Origin: Prinia subflava
Taxonomy: Eukaryota > Chordata > Aves > Passeriformes > Cisticolidae
DNA: 64,000 nt
NCBI RefSeq assembly: GCF_021018805.1
Contig: NC_086251.1
Location: forward strand, 19,015,098-19,079,097
Direction of reading: 5' to 3'
In this document: positions 16,401 to 30,174 of the stretch, in pieces
Position numbering within the stretch: the first letter of the stretch is position 1
Layout of the letters: every line of letters starts with the position of its first letter
Translations under genes and position numbers: made by a program
Notes under the pieces: model-generated
What the model was told of the DNA's origin: nothing
Seen by the model: the letters and a program-made list of their open reading frames with translations, nothing else
The model's database searches: none

Positions 16401-19400
16401 TTACCCTCCTGGGTTTTTTCTCACTATTCACACAAATGAAGGGAAAGGTAAGCATGCCAGGAACGCACTCTTTTTTCCAGTAGGAGGGCCAGACTTCCTT
16501 TTGGTTTGTAACCTTTGCAGCAAGGTTTCTTTCTTTTAAAGCACAAACATACAAGATTAAAGCCACCTAAATTCTGTACAGTCCTCAACACCTTGGCTGA
16601 GACAGTCTCTCTATGTCCTTAAAGAGCATTTGTACTCCAGAGAGATGCAAAGTGCCTGCACAAGGATCAGTCCCTCAGTTTTCCCAGTTTGGGCCCTTAC
16701 AGGGACTTTTTGGCCAGACACATCATTTGTCTTCCTTGATTTCAAACTTAGCAACTTGTTTGTGATAGGGCCCCCTTGAAACAGCAGAAGACTGCCGTGC
16801 ACACACCCAGGAAGAAGAGGTAACAACTGCTAAAGGCAGCAACACTTAGCTATGAAAAGTCTACTGTGTCTTAATGGTGAAAGCAAGCTAGGACAGAAGG
16901 GAGCTGTTGCAGATTTGCACTGGGAGGGTGGGAATGTGTGTTGGCCTGCTGGGAAGAGAGCAGAGGGCCTGTTTTTAGATGATGGCCAGGATTAGGTAGA
17001 CTGGGTTGTTTGCGGAGGGATGAAGGCGTCTGTGTCTCCCTCAGAAAAGAACTAGAGAAGTATCAGCATCAGCACAAAGATTGAGCACACATGCTGCAAA
17101 GGCAGAAAGGATGGTATTTTCTGGTTTAGCCTAGTTGTTGCTTTTGGCTGATAACCAGTAAAAATAAAATTTTACTGTTATTATTACCACATTTGAGAAA
17201 TCAGTGTGAAGGACAATCCTGCCACCAGATAGAGAATAACACAGGAGAGAATCTAATAGCTCCCTCCTATCCTTTTCTCTTAGACTGTGCTAAAATGATA
17301 ACACTTCCTTATCTGCAAACTAACAATAGCTCTGCAGCAGCATAGGAAAGTTAAACAAGCCTTGAGTCAAGGGGATGTAGAGATTACCCCTAAGCACTGA
17401 CTAAGGCTGTAGACCACATATTCTTCTGGGAAAAATCAACCTGCAAAAGGAACAAGTTTTGAGGTGTTACTCACCTAAAACTGTAGTCCTGTGGCTCATC
17501 ATGTTCCACCTCTAAATATCTCCCCCAGGTACTGATCACAGGCTAGCAAAATCACAGACTTGAAGATTTTGCCTTTAGATCTGAACATATCCCCTGTCAA
17601 TAGCAGATAATGCTCTAGCAGTGGATTTCATCCATGCAACAACAAAAATAGGAAAGAAACCCTGACACTGAGCCAGCCATCAATAGACAGGCACTGCATG
17701 GTGACTGAACTAATGTGCCCCCAGGAACTGTCCTGCTACAGAGAGTTTTCCTGCACATGGCAGAGCAGGGAAGAAGTAAACTGGGAAATTTCTGCTCTTT
17801 TATTTGTGTTCAGAGTCAGGTAGTTTGCAGCTGAATGGTAAATTCTTTCAAGGCATTCTTAAAGGAAAGATGGAATTGTAGCTTGGAGCATGTCCTTGCT
17901 AGAACTGCATTAACTCTGAATAACTCTGCTGTACTGCACCATACTAAGCAGAACAGAATCCCTCTACTTAGAAAGCTTTTGTGCTGCTAGTTACTGAAAT
18001 CACAGACAATATCCTTTGCATTGTACTTGTATGATTCTCCTCCCATGCTACATCAACTTATTTAAAATATTACAGACTTCTGAGGAGGGCTTTGTTCCAA
18101 GATGTACTTTTTCAACATTCTTAGCTTTCCTCTCTGTAAGGTGGGTGATGTGTTCTTCCACACCCACCCTTTGGCCTTGAGAAGCCAGTCCCTTAACAAA
18201 CCATGCCACGCTCTGTTTGTTTTAGTAATTCTTACCCAAGGTCTTTATCTTAGAATCCTGTTTGTGCAGCTTTGGACAAGATTCAGTACTTGGAGGGGAG
18301 GGTGAGTGAGGTGGGAAGGATTTTTTACTGCCTTTAGTATTTAATATGTTATCTCACCTGTGACTATTAAGTAGATGATTTACAAGCTTGTTGACACTGA
18401 GATGCTGTGAGTTTCTGCCCCTTACAGTAGATGCAAACACAACTTGAAAGAGCAACTGTGGGAGGGATAAGGGCTACAGAGAATTACAGTTTCCGGCCTG
18501 TGCAGAAAGCACCCAGGAAATCTTTGGAGAAAACACTGTGGTGGGTAGCCCACTGCAAGCTCTTCACCTGCTTCTGGCAGGTCTGTTCACAACAGCAGCA
18601 CACTAAAATCACATCCATCTTCTCTTGCAGCTGCAAATTCTTACAGTGCTCCTCCACACTGTGAATTTGCTAATGAGAGTTGTGTGTCAGTCCCTGACCA
18701 GGACACACTTGCTGAGGCCAGGCTGCTGCAGACTGAGCAGCATGAGCTGTTGCTTTGGGAGCTTAACAGCACAGTGCAGGAATGCCTGGAATGTTTCAGT
18801 CAGCAGGTACTTCAGAGATCCTTCTCTAGGAAATGCCTGCACTTCTCATTGAAGTAGTCCCCCAGCCCACTGCCCCTCTGAGACAGTAACAGTGGGCTCC
18901 CTCTTCTCCCCTCCAACCTTCACACAAATCAAAATTTTCTCTCCAGCTCCAGTGTTAACCCCGGCTTCCCTTTGTAATGCAAAATCATCACGGGAAATGA
19001 AAATTCCACAAATAAGCAACATACCAGTGTCTTTCCAAACATGCTGTAGGTCTGGATACAACCTTGGAGGGCAGGCCGCTTTTAGAGGATGATCCCTTCC
19101 ATAGCTGTGGGGCCAAGTGTTTGCAGCTCATCAATTCAACAGCTTCCAACAGCAGAAAAAGAAGTTGCTCATCTGGCAAGAAAAGCTATCATAGTTTAAA
19201 AGACCACCTCTGCTTTTGTAGTTATCTTTCCTATGCTGTCTCCACCTTACCCTACCTATCCAACTCTGAAACACCTTGCAGACACTAAGAGTTAAATTTT
19301 CTGATAAGTGCTTCTCTGATTTCCCATATCTTTTAAACTTCCCACCTCTGCAAACCAGTGCTTGCTGAAAGACCTTTGTCCCTACCACACTAATCACCAG

Positions 19401-22400
19401 CCCAACATATCACGGACATACTCTCCAGGATCTAGGGCTGTTGCGGGAAAGGAGATACAGTATGGAGCCGTCTTTAATGCATCCTAAAAACACTTTGTGA
19501 ACTATTCTAACTGTGAAATACCTCTGTCCATTGGGTTAATTCTTGTCATTTCTGGACAGATAAAATGACTGTCAAGAAACATCTTTTGCTCATTTATAAT
19601 TGGTTGAGAAACTTCACTTCTAGAAGGGAAGAATGCAAATCACTGTAGCTAGTACCTAAATTGACAGGAAGGGTAGAGGTGTCAGTTTGAGGGGAAATGA
19701 AAGCAGGGTTAGTTGCTAAAAAAGCAGTGTAAACATCTGGAAAAACTCCAGTCAATAACATCTCCTTTCTTGTCTCCAGGTTTACTTGTATTACTTGAAA
19801 CAAGATGCCATCAACCAAACCAAACACCTGAGGTTCTATACCATGATCTGCCCCATTAATGACCAGGGACAACTGAACCAGCTATTCCAAAATACCTTTT
19901 AGCCACCCTGTGCAAATAGAGGTCTCCTAAGTAAGCTGTAGGTACATGTCTTGTACACAGGCAGGATATGCAGAGTTTTCTGAAAGAAGAATGAAAGCAA
20001 ATGTCAGTGTTTCATACACAGTGGCAGGCACAGTTAATTGACTTGCTGAATATAAAATATTAATTTAACATATAAATATGAGAGGAAGGAAGAAATCAAT
20101 TCACTTAACTTGAATTTTCTCTATGCTGGCAATCTGCTAAAATCCAATAATCTTGGTGTTCAAAGGAGAGATTCCTCCAATGTTCAACCCATTCATTGTT
20201 ACTGTTGACCTGCAGAACTGGCAGAGGGCAGCTCAATCATTCCCAGGCATGCAGGGCAAGGAAACGCTTGTTGGATAGAGCGCCTCCCTTTCAGTATCAT
20301 GAAACCCCTCCTGAGACAAGCTGCTGCAGCCAGGGGCTCAGCAGGAAAGGGGTTCTGCCAGAGTCATGGGACTGGGGGTGTTAGAGACAGACAGATCTGC
20401 AGTCCTGAGCCGAGGAGCCTGGGTACCAGAGCTGCGGCCCCAGCACTGCTGAGAGGTGTGGTGTCACTTCCAGCTGGAGTGTCCAGGGCTGTAGTGTGCC
20501 AGGCAGGCTGCCTTGGCCAGGTTTCCCAAATGCTGTACCGGAGACAGACTGTACAGAGCATACTCTGCACAGAGAACACCACTGTTGTGCTGCAGCTACT
20601 CCTCTGGGACCCAATGTCACACACAAATCCTGAGCAAAGGGAGAAATCGATCTGCCAAGGGCACTTCCAGAGAAGCTCTGAACTGCAACAGGATGGGCAG
20701 TGCCCAGTCAGGTGGTTCCTGTTTGTTTTGTACTCCTGTAGGCAAGAGAATCCATCCTCAGCTTTTCCCTGAAGCAAAGCTGAGTAATGGGGCCCTGCCT
20801 AGATTGATAAAGGGAAAGTAGGGCCTTTCCTCCATGTGCACTGGAATGAACTTGAGGAAAAAGGTAAGAAACAGCCACCTGAGCTCTTGCATACCACTTC
20901 TGGGGCCCAAGAGAGAGTTACATCAGCAAAATTAGGGCAACTTCAAGGTTTTATTAACTCAACGGTGCACTGACATCCACACTACAGGCTTTGGTGAACC
21001 TGTCAAACGTGGTGGAATTGGTAGGACAGATTTCACTCAGTCTCTCGGTGGGTCTGGTCTGACACTGACTAGAACTTCAAAGAAGATAAAAAATGTTACT
21101 TGCTCAGACAGGCTTACAAGGATGGTGCCACAAACTTCAGAAGAGGAGTTAATTTGACATGTCTTAACTTGTACAGAGAGAGGAATTTCCTTTAAATCAT
21201 TATTGCTCTACCAGCCATAAAACCTCAGATTTCTGTTTGTGCACGACTCTTCTTGAAAGAAAGGCATTATACTGTACGTATAGTTAAAATCCAGACTTTG
21301 GGGAACTGCAAAATTGACCATGACTTCTAAAGAAGTAGCTTCTAGAAGAAAACTCAACTCTGGAGAAAGGACAACATTTTTCACAAAATTGGGAGAAGAA
21401 ACAGGAAAATCCTTTACTCATGTATTTCTGCTTTCTGCCACATGGTATGTATGTTTATGTCTTTCACTGCATGAGAAAATGGTTGCACAGTTGCCTGGAA
21501 ATCTCAGTGCAAGGTCCCTCCACATCAGCACAGTTTAGTCTCGTTAATCTTTCCAAGGTCTCCCCTTTCCACTGTCTGTTGCCCTTCCTTCTCCTGGGCC
21601 AATGCTGTCCCTTATCCTCTCCTGCCAATGTCACTCTTACCTCTGTTCTTCCATCTTTTCTACCTCTCCCCTTCTCCTGTTACCATCTTTCGTGCAAATG
21701 CCACTCACCTTCTCTGTTGTCTCTTGCTAACTCATCCAGTCTTTATCCCTTTCCAGAACAGTTGAAAGGCAGCAAATTGGTAGAAATAGGAGAAACAACA
21801 TCTTTCAAACCTTGCTACAGGACCAATGTTTCTGCTATCCTTCATAAGTGGAAGTCTTTCCAAAGAGACTTTGCCTTTCTGCTCTGGGGGAAGACATTGT
21901 GTTCTCACTGACTGTAAGAGCAGAGGGGAGACAGAACAGGAAGGGCTGGGAGTCTGTGTTCAGTTTGAACTGCAGCAAATACTTCCAACTGGGAATAAGG
22001 GCAGTCCATGGTGTCAGCTGCTCTATTTCTGACTCATAGCTCAGGAGGCCTCTATTTCCCACAGCCCCATGTTCAGCAGGTAGCATGGCACATGCACTTC
22101 TGCAAATGCCAAAGTAGACAAATAATGCTCACTCGCCGGCAGTGGTCTGGCTATTGATATTCCAAAATTAGGGATTCAGCTCCATCCTTTCACACTGAGT
22201 GCAGCAGCTTAAAGCACTGTCGCCACCCTTGCTGCATAGTTTGCTCTCAGTGCATGAGAGACATACGGTGTCCTGTCACTGCCCCAGAAGCAGAACAATA
22301 GCACAGGATTTACAGAGCCTGAGGGAATGATTTTCTGGAGCATGCAGTGTTGGCCTGGTGCCACTGCCATGGAGGTCAGGGTCAAATTGGCCATTTGCTT

Positions 22401-23931
22401 ATAAAGCAGCTGGTACTATTGAAAAATGCCACCCTTGGGCTCTGTGAACTTGGGCTGCTTTCTCTGTCCCACAGTAGAATTGAAAACATCTTTCATCTGC
22501 AGTGCTGTGGAGAGGATCGGCAGTAGATAAGAGCTATCTAGACAAATGTCCTTTTCTTCGAAGGAGCACTTGGAAATCTGCCCTTTACCCAGACTCCAAC
22601 ACAAATGGACAAAATCACAACCCTTTAAACAGGAGCTCCTTCCCTACATAGATCTGTATGCAAGTAAGAGAGAGAGCCTGGCAGTTGTCAGAACCCATCT
22701 AAGGCCACATCCAAAACTTCAGCTGAACTTATCTTCTTGCAAGAATCTATTCTGTTTTGTAGTATTTCTCCATGTTTAAATAAATGCCCACACCCAAGCA
22801 AAAAGGGACACAACAAAATCCTGGGAGACCTACTATGCATGATTGTCATAGTTTAAGCATCACTGTTGTGCTTATAGATGTAGACATGTTCGGACACCGC
22901 AATGCCAGCAAGTAGAAGGAACATCTGAAAATAACTTTAAAAGTTAACACACACAATTAAGTAATGAAACATGGAAGCAAAGAGCTAAAAAGACACCAAA
23001 ATGAAGCCTAAAGAAAGTGGCCAACATCAACAGACAAAATCTGCAGCACACCCAACCTTAACAGGAAGCAGGAATTCCTTGCCTAGGGATGTCTTCTAAA
23101 TGAAAAGATCATAAGACTGAGATTATAAACTGTCAAAGAATCTTGTCCCTTGGGTGGTACCAGTCAACAGGTCTATGCTGAGATGGCAAAATGAAGTAAT
23201 ATATGCTGTTATCTCAGGGCACATTACAAGGTTGAGGTGGAGATGGTAATTATATTGATGTTCAAGTCATGCTTTTTTCAATAAAAATGTAATTTAGTGG
23301 CCCTATAGTTATTCTTCAGCTGTGGAGGTCCAGAGTCTAAGGTCAGGCCTTCATAAATGGGAATTTACTCATGCTCAGCTGACTCTGATGTTACCCTTTG
23401 AATGGACACATCAATGATATGAGTTACAATGCCTCACCCACTTCCACTTACCTCCTTCCTTTTTCATACCATTTTGTCAATACAACCTGGAAGCAGAGAT
23501 GACAACTCAGACCTGCGAGAGTGAACTTTGGCTGCTGTGTGAAATGTTTACACTGACTGCTGTGTAGTGTCACCCACCAGGCTGCAAAATCAATATGAAC
23601 TACATGATCTGATGCTTCAGATAACACTCACCAACAGAGACAGAGCAAACTATCATACTCCAACTAGTGCCACGTGAACTGCAACACTGCTCAGGTGTAA
23701 TATACCTCGCTACCCAAAGAAAGGACACACGAGCTTTACATCTCAAATCCCACTGTGCTCATGTACAGAAAAGGGGATGTAAGCATGGCCCACATACTGT
23801 TAAATGGGAGGAGAGGGGGCTACTCACAACACAAGCATTTTGCAAGTGCTTCAGCATGGCTGCTTGTACTAACTTAAAAGAGGCTATACTCTTGAAAGTT
23901 TATCCTGTTTCAGGCTATGGCTCTAGAAGAA
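13491..23931. other. Intergenic, no gene recognised
   Basis: AT-rich intergenic DNA. The longest ORFs (for example 16111-16539 plus and 20299-20772 plus) have no recognisable domain, no conserved-looking composition and overlapping ORFs on other frames, so they are taken as chance. I see no structural RNA or clear transposon. Confidence 0.65.
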
Positions 23932-24125
23932 TAGTCTCCTAGGAGTGCTATTAGCATTGATACCTTGCACTGTCCTCAATCTGTCCTTCAGAACTCTGCC
24001 CGACACGCCCTGGAAAATTTCCCAGTGGTTCAGCTGACAGTAGCATTAAAAATCACAGCATGTGTCTAGTCTTTTTTGTGTCAGACATTCAGAGATAGCA
24101 CACTGCAGAGATGCAATTGTTGCAG
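23932..24125 (+). repeat. Diverged direct repeat, copy 1
   Basis: This segment of about 195 bp is similar to 24404-24602 in the same orientation. Both carry, in order: CCTAGGA.TGCT, GATACCTTG..CTGTCCTC, TGTCCTT, a CCTGGAAA/CTTGGAAA..TTTCCCAG block, GTGGTTCAGCT.ACAG.AG, and AATCACAGCA. By eye the identity is about three quarters, with small indels. It is either a local tandem-type duplication with a 280-bp spacer or two copies of an unrecognised interspersed repeat. Confidence 0.7.
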
Positions 24126-24403
24126 CTATATGCTCTTAAAAGATTGCATCTGTCCCAGGGAATGTCTCTACCAGAGATGACCATCTCCAAGCAGACAGCT
24201 GCAGATCTCATCCAGTGAAAAGAGTTTCTGCCCCTAACAGCTATATAACTTCAAGTCTGCTGCAAAATTCCCTACTCAAGTTTTGCCCTCAATTTGATGG
24301 TCCTCCATGCACAAAACCTCTTTGATCATTCCAGTGGCACACCAAAATAAAGAGTAATACTATTATTCATGCCAGTCACTGCTGCAACAGCTTCCCTGCA
24401 CAC

Positions 24404-24602
24404 TAGTTTCCTAGGAATGCTGTTGAACAGATACCTTGTGCTGTCCTCCTCATCTTGTCCTTGAGAATTCCACCCATTATTCCTTGGAAATTTTCCCAGA
24501 GTGGTTCAGCTTACAGCAGTGCTAAGAATCACAGCAGGCGTCAGTAGATGGTTTTATATCAGGTGCACTGAGATACAATGCAGCAGAGACTTAAGTATCA
24601 CA
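24404..24602 (+). repeat. Diverged direct repeat, copy 2
   Basis: This is the second copy of the repeat at 23932-24125, in the same orientation, with matching blocks in the same order. The right end is indistinct after GGTGCACTGAGATA, which pairs with CAGACATTCAGAGATA in copy 1. Confidence 0.7.
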
Positions 24603-24989
24603 AAGTTAGCCCTGTTATATTCCCCCCTCCTTGGTTATTTAAAAAAGAAAGAAGAAAAGGAAGGAATAAATAGTGAAGTAAGTCAACAAGAAACCACAAT
24701 CCATTCCTTAAGTGGTAACCAGGCTACTGTGCTTTGGAACTTTTCCTGATACAACAAAAGACACCATGAAGACAGGAAACTTTGGCAGCAGTGGTTTTGA
24801 ACTCCACAACCCCCAGCTTTCCTCTGTTTTTCTATGCATATGTTACTGGAAATATAATCATCTGCTAGGAAAGCAGTCAACCTCCAAATAGATACCTAAG
24901 CAGCAGCAAGACTCTGGAAGTTACTATTGTGAGAAAAAAACCGAGACTTTGAGCAAAGCAGCCCTAAATTCCTGAATTAACCGATGTCC

Positions 24990-25430
24990 TCCTTTGGCTG
25001 ACTCGCTGTCACCATAGTGACCACAGGAGCTGCCTCCGAGCCACTGCTCTGAGGCTTGGGACGGAGGCGAGCGGGACGCCGTGCTGGGAATGAAGTGACT
25101 TTGACTCAGAGCCCGGTGATGGGGATGTGGCTGTGGGACCAGGCACTAGGAGCAGCCTTGGGCGTACTGTGGTGGGAAAGCTGGCTTACAGAGCAAAGAG
25201 GTGCAGTTCCTGCTCTGAATGCCAGCTTCGAAGGGCCAACAGTGCCCGAGCTGTTGCAAGGTTACCAGAGCAGTCCGAAGGTGAAGCAAAAAGAGTTCAT
25301 GATGAGGAGGATGAGGAAAGAAAGCATTGACAGCAGTAGAGCAAACACGGTTAAGCTGGATCTGGAATAAGCAGATTCGTTCCCCTCGATATCGTTTGTG
25401 TGGACTGCTCCCTCTCCTGGGGAAAACTTG
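24990..25430 (+). promoter_or_regulatory. CpG-bearing patch with RFX-like palindrome and a 104-codon ORF
   Basis: The palindrome-like GTCACCATAGTGACC lies at 25008-25022, close to an RFX X-box. It is followed at once by a CpG cluster (25035-25080) and an ORF on the plus strand at 25056-25370 (104 residues). The C-terminal part of the ORF is lysine/arginine-rich (KVKQKEFMMRRMRKE). I do not recognise the protein. The segment ends directly before a long A/C-rich tract. It could be a small promoter with a first exon, an enhancer, or old retroposed sequence. Nothing here decides among these. Confidence 0.3.
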
Positions 25431-25432
25431 CC

Positions 25433-25455
25433 AAAAAAAAAAAAAAAAAAACAAC

Positions 25456-25494
<39 letters not shown>

Positions 25495-25575
25495 ACCACC
25501 AAAAAAAACCAAAAAACAAAAACAAAAAAACAACAACAACAACAAAAAAAAAAACAAACAACACCAACCACCCCC
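25433..25575 (+). repeat. A-rich / (A,C)n low-complexity tract
   Basis: Long A runs, including one of about 36 A at 25457-25492, are interrupted by CC and CAA units and followed by (CAA)n and C-rich sequence. Artificial lysine/asparagine or phenylalanine ORFs arise from it on both strands and are not genes. Confidence 0.95.
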
Positions 25576-28500
25576 CAACCCAGTCGTGCTGCCCTTCCCT
25601 TCCCAGAGAGGCTGTGTCCTCGCTACAGGAGCCCCGGGAGGTGAGGCCACCGTGCGGCTGTGACTCTGGACTTGCGCACAGCTAAGCACTGCTCCAGCCT
25701 GCGCAAACAGCAACACCGTCTTCTCCCTTGGTGCTGCTTCCAAGTACCACCCAGACCATCCTCCACGGTCAAACCACTGGAGTTGTCCAGTGGCGCAATA
25801 GGCGAGGATTCAGGGAACAGTGCTTGCAAGCACTTTTCAGAGTAAATGCTGGAGTACAATTTCCTCTTTGCTGGGAATTGGACCAATATTGCCAGTTACC
25901 GTCTTTAGTGCTGGTAAAGACTGACAATTTTTAGCCACAGAAATAAATTTTAGAGTCTGTGAATGAGGAAGTGGAAGGACAACCTTGAAACATACTCTCA
26001 TGGTGAGAAATATTCACCACTTAATCTTTGCTGCTTTAGGATTCCAAAGTCCAGTTAAAATCTTTGCAGTGAAGCTAGCTCAGAAGATCTTGCAATAAGA
26101 TTAGAACCAGCTGGTAAAAATGGCATGTTACTGCAGCCAGTAAATACCCACATGAACCAGCCCCAGAGAGGTGAAAGGCTCTGCTGAGTTTAACAGCTCA
26201 TGAGCATATCCCATACTGGCTGATACTGGTGTGTAAGTAATGCCTCTTCCTTCTAAATCCTTTCCCATTTGATGACCTCTGGTGTGGAAAAGCAGTGATT
26301 TAAATGCACACAATTGAAAATGAGAAAGCAATTATTTCCATTTTACAGGGAGGGGGACAGGCTTTCCTGTAAACAAAAAGCAGTGGCAGGGTGTAAAACC
26401 AAACAAACCAATACTTTCTGATCCCTGGAGTTTGACCAAAGTCATCCACCTTGTCTACTTGCACGTGCTGTGACAGCTTTGTGGAACCTTTCATCCTGGT
26501 GATGCAAGGATGTAAAAAAGCCTTGCTTGATTCTTAATGGTCTCGGAGAGTTATCATATGATACCACGTCATGCAATCACGCAATCAGCAAAGGTCACAA
26601 GACACACAGCCATTCCTCTTGGCTTTACAGCTGCTTTCCACAGCCAAGACTCCTCCTTCTTACACCATTTTGAAGTCAAGGGTAGCAAACTCCTGCCTGC
26701 CAAACACTGGGAAGCCCTGCCTTAAGTTAGGCCCTGTAAGGGGCATGTAATTTTTTTGTGTCTACGGGTGCCAACAAGACAACCATCATGGATTTGCAAC
26801 ATCTGATTAGTTTAAATGGATTCTTACTGGCTGCAATTGCATCTGCTTGGCAACAAAAAAGAAATGCAAGTCTCACTTGTACAGATATGGTAGGTTGAGG
26901 CAGGGGTAAAAGCCTTTCCAGAAGATAAAAAGGAATGTGCGAAAGTCATTGTTGCCCTATATCTTCTACAATCTAAAAGAAAAAAAAGAGGTGTTTTAAT
27001 AATTTTACTGTTCTAATTATGTGAGAAACAGGTATGTAATTTAAGGCTCATACTATATACATAAAAATTTGCATAACTAGGAAAAGTCCTTGTCCCGAGG
27101 AGCTTATAGCTTTATTGGATTTAAAAGCTTTATTAGGTGATAGGCAGGATCATCTCTGTTTTGCAGACAGATCACAGATCAGGAGCCAGACTTCAAATGC
27201 TTCGGTGATGTGTAAGGCAAGCCTAGTAAGGCGAGTCTGAAGGAAGCACAAGAACAGAAGTAATAAATATAAGGTGGAAAAAAAGTTCAGGACTATACAA
27301 AATAATAGCTTTTGTAAATAATAGATTTTGTAGAAGATTCCATTGCAATCTTCCCTGAGTAATGCAGCCAAGAAGTCTTGATTCCCAGGCACTCAAACAA
27401 ACTGCTCCTTTCCTCCAGAGCTGGGACTGTAGAAAGGAATGGCAGCATGGGATGGCTCAGACTCCAGAGTGCACAGCACTATGCTTGTTGCCAACCCACC
27501 TCGACCAGAGATCATGTGTGCAGAGGAGGGTGCAGTGAGGGGGCAGATCTCCATGGCCTGCTACTTCTGGCAGAGGCCTTTCTCCATAAGTTGTGGAAAA
27601 GGTCAGTTCTCAGGGCCCTTAACCCACTGATAACTATGACTACTCAGTCACTGATCAGATATGCTGTTTGGTAGATTTGGTAGATTTTATAGATTTGGTG
27701 GAGCCTTCTATCTCCTCACCTTCAGTTCTGTGAGTCAATTTGACTTTCTGGAGCATCCAGCCTAACCCAGACTTTCAGAACAGAACAGCATTTGGGTATT
27801 GTTCTGCTTTTTCTAAACAAGTAAAATTTGGATTTTGGGACCCAGTTCAAAGGCATACAAGCAGCTTATAATAGCCAAATAAGAATTCCTGCACACCTGA
27901 CCATTGTCACCCCTGACGGGATGCCCCAGTCAGTCAGAGAATTCTTAAACCTCCACAGAAGTTCTTTTCCCTGCACTTTAATCAGTGTTTAGGAAACCAG
28001 TGCTATTTCAGAGTGTGTCACTGCTCTGTTCCCTTAAGGAACTAACTGCTAACTATAACTCTGATCTCCTTCAAGACCACTGGGATATATGGTAGACTGT
28101 TGCTGCATTGTTCTGGATAATTCTTGATCTAAAAAACCGGCATGGGCAAAAGTAAGAGTCTGTAGACTAAACCCCATGTTTTCCCTGAGAGCAGCAAGGC
28201 AGGGCTGCAGAACAAAGGAAAACAGCCACATAGCCTGAGTTGAAGGAAGGTCAGGTAGTGTTCAGCCACATCTTTCATTTTTTGTATTCACCCATAGTTT
28301 TTATTAAGACGTCACAGACATTATTCTACCAGGTCTGCTCAGATAATAAATACCTCACTGTGAGGGGGAGAATAGCAAGTAAAACAAACATGAGAGAGTT
28401 CAGTATTCCAGAAAGAGATGCTGCCTAGATGGGCAGGATCTTCCTACTGCTGACAGCACATAGCAGGGAGGTGCAACCCTATAGCAAATAGTTATTTAAA

Positions 28501-30174
28501 AGTACTGTATAGCAACAGGATAGCAGCAGCCAACTTGCTCTCATTCGATTTTGGGAGCTGTGAGACCAGCCAACAACCCTTCCCCCTCAAGAACACATAC
28601 GGCATTCCTGAAGCAAGTGTTAATACTGGATCTCGCCCAAGAAAGAATTCCTGTGGGCTCAGGGGACGAGAGGAGGATGATACACTGCTTGCCTTTTTCC
28701 ACTCTTTTCCCCTCATGCCCCACTGCTCCTGTACTTGTAGTGCTCCTTGCACAAGGACCTTTAACACAGTGGCAAGTGGCTCCCAGCAGGATGCAAGGCA
28801 CAGCAGCACATGCGGCCTGCCTGCCCTTGGCAGGAGTTGTTCTGACTAATGGAAACAGCAGAAACTCGAGAAACAGGCATGGAGAAGGCTGGAAAGTGCT
28901 GAAGGGGAAAACTCGTGGTGGAATGCAAAAGGATTAAAACCGGCATGAGCACAGCAGCATTCAGCACCAAGTTATTCCCGTATTGTTCTTGCCGAGCATG
29001 GCTGTTTTCTTCCCCCGTTTAAAGCTCAGATGCATTCCCGTGATACTGCACTGTACAAAACAATAAATGGCCAAACAACTTGTAACTAATATACACTGGT
29101 CTCTTTACTGGGAGCAGGGCTGCAAGGCTGAGAAGTCCCTCTCATGGAATCTTAGTGCCACCTTGTGCTGGGAACGGTAACAGTCAATGGATAAAAGAGC
29201 TTGTCCAGAACAGCGAAGGACAGAAAGGGGAGGAGAAGCTGTCTTTGGAGCAAAGCTGCTTTAAATGTTTTGGCTTTTGGAGATCTTTCCTCTTGGTACA
29301 AACCAGCATCGCTTCCACTATCCCGCTGTAGGGTAGAGTCCTTTTATGAAAGGACAGATGGGCTACAGCGAGCAACTTTTGCAGGTTTGCCCTGACCCCA
29401 GACAGTGGCTCTGAGTCACACCTCAGCTGTAACTGTGCAGAGATACCTGCAGCTGGCAGATGCCAGCTCTGTCCTTGGCACAGGCAATGCCAGGGACAAA
29501 CACAGTGTCACCTCAGACACTGTGGAAAATTTTGCTGTGTATTTCTGACATCCCCTCTGGAGCCTGGTTTGCAACAGGTAAACCTGTGAGTAGTGCAGGT
29601 GTGGAAGATGAACCAGTAAAATGCAACAAGAATTTTACAGAGCAATTTCCAAATGCAAAATACTGCTATCCTAAACCAATGCACAGGTGGGAGGAGCCAG
29701 CTGGCTTCCTTGGGGGATATAAAGGCAGGGTTTGAATTTCTTACTTGTTTCTTTTTAAATTGAGACTTTTCTCTGAAGATGGGTTAAATTCCATCTGGTC
29801 AAATTTGTACTTCTGAAAATGCTTGCTTCTCTACACGGAGTTTTAGGGGAGCTTTAGTATAGTCTGCCTCGTGATTTTATTTGTTAGTTTGTTCAAAAAT
29901 GGGAGGTTATTACTTAGTGAAAAATTGAATTTCAAAGTCAGTTGCAAACATTTTGCACTGCTGTTATCAGTTAAGCTTTATCTTTTTATCACTTGGAACA
30001 TTTTTGCAAGCTGGCTGTGGAATTGCAGATTGTATTGCCTTGAATTTTATTCAATTCAGGGTTTCTTTAGAAACTCAAAGGAGGAAAAGCATTTTGAAGA
30101 ATATTTCTGTAGCAAGGTAGGAATTCTCTTGGAAAGACCCAGGGTGTGAGTATCCTGCCAAGGGGGCAGGATGA
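25576..30174. other. Intergenic, no gene recognised
   Basis: Mixed AT- and moderately GC-rich DNA without a recognised gene, RNA or transposon. ORFs around 28490-28940 overlap on both strands and are judged to be chance. Confidence 0.65.

Noticed and set aside
16111..16539. 142-codon plus-strand ORF
   Set aside because: No domain recognised, and an overlapping ORF on the other strand. Judged to be chance.
20299..20821. Overlapping ORFs of 137 and 157 codons on opposite strands
   Set aside because: Locally GC-richer sequence gives open frames on both strands. No homology was recognised.
25146..25743. Phe-rich and Lys/Asn-rich ORFs
   Set aside because: They are translations of the A/C-rich low-complexity tract.
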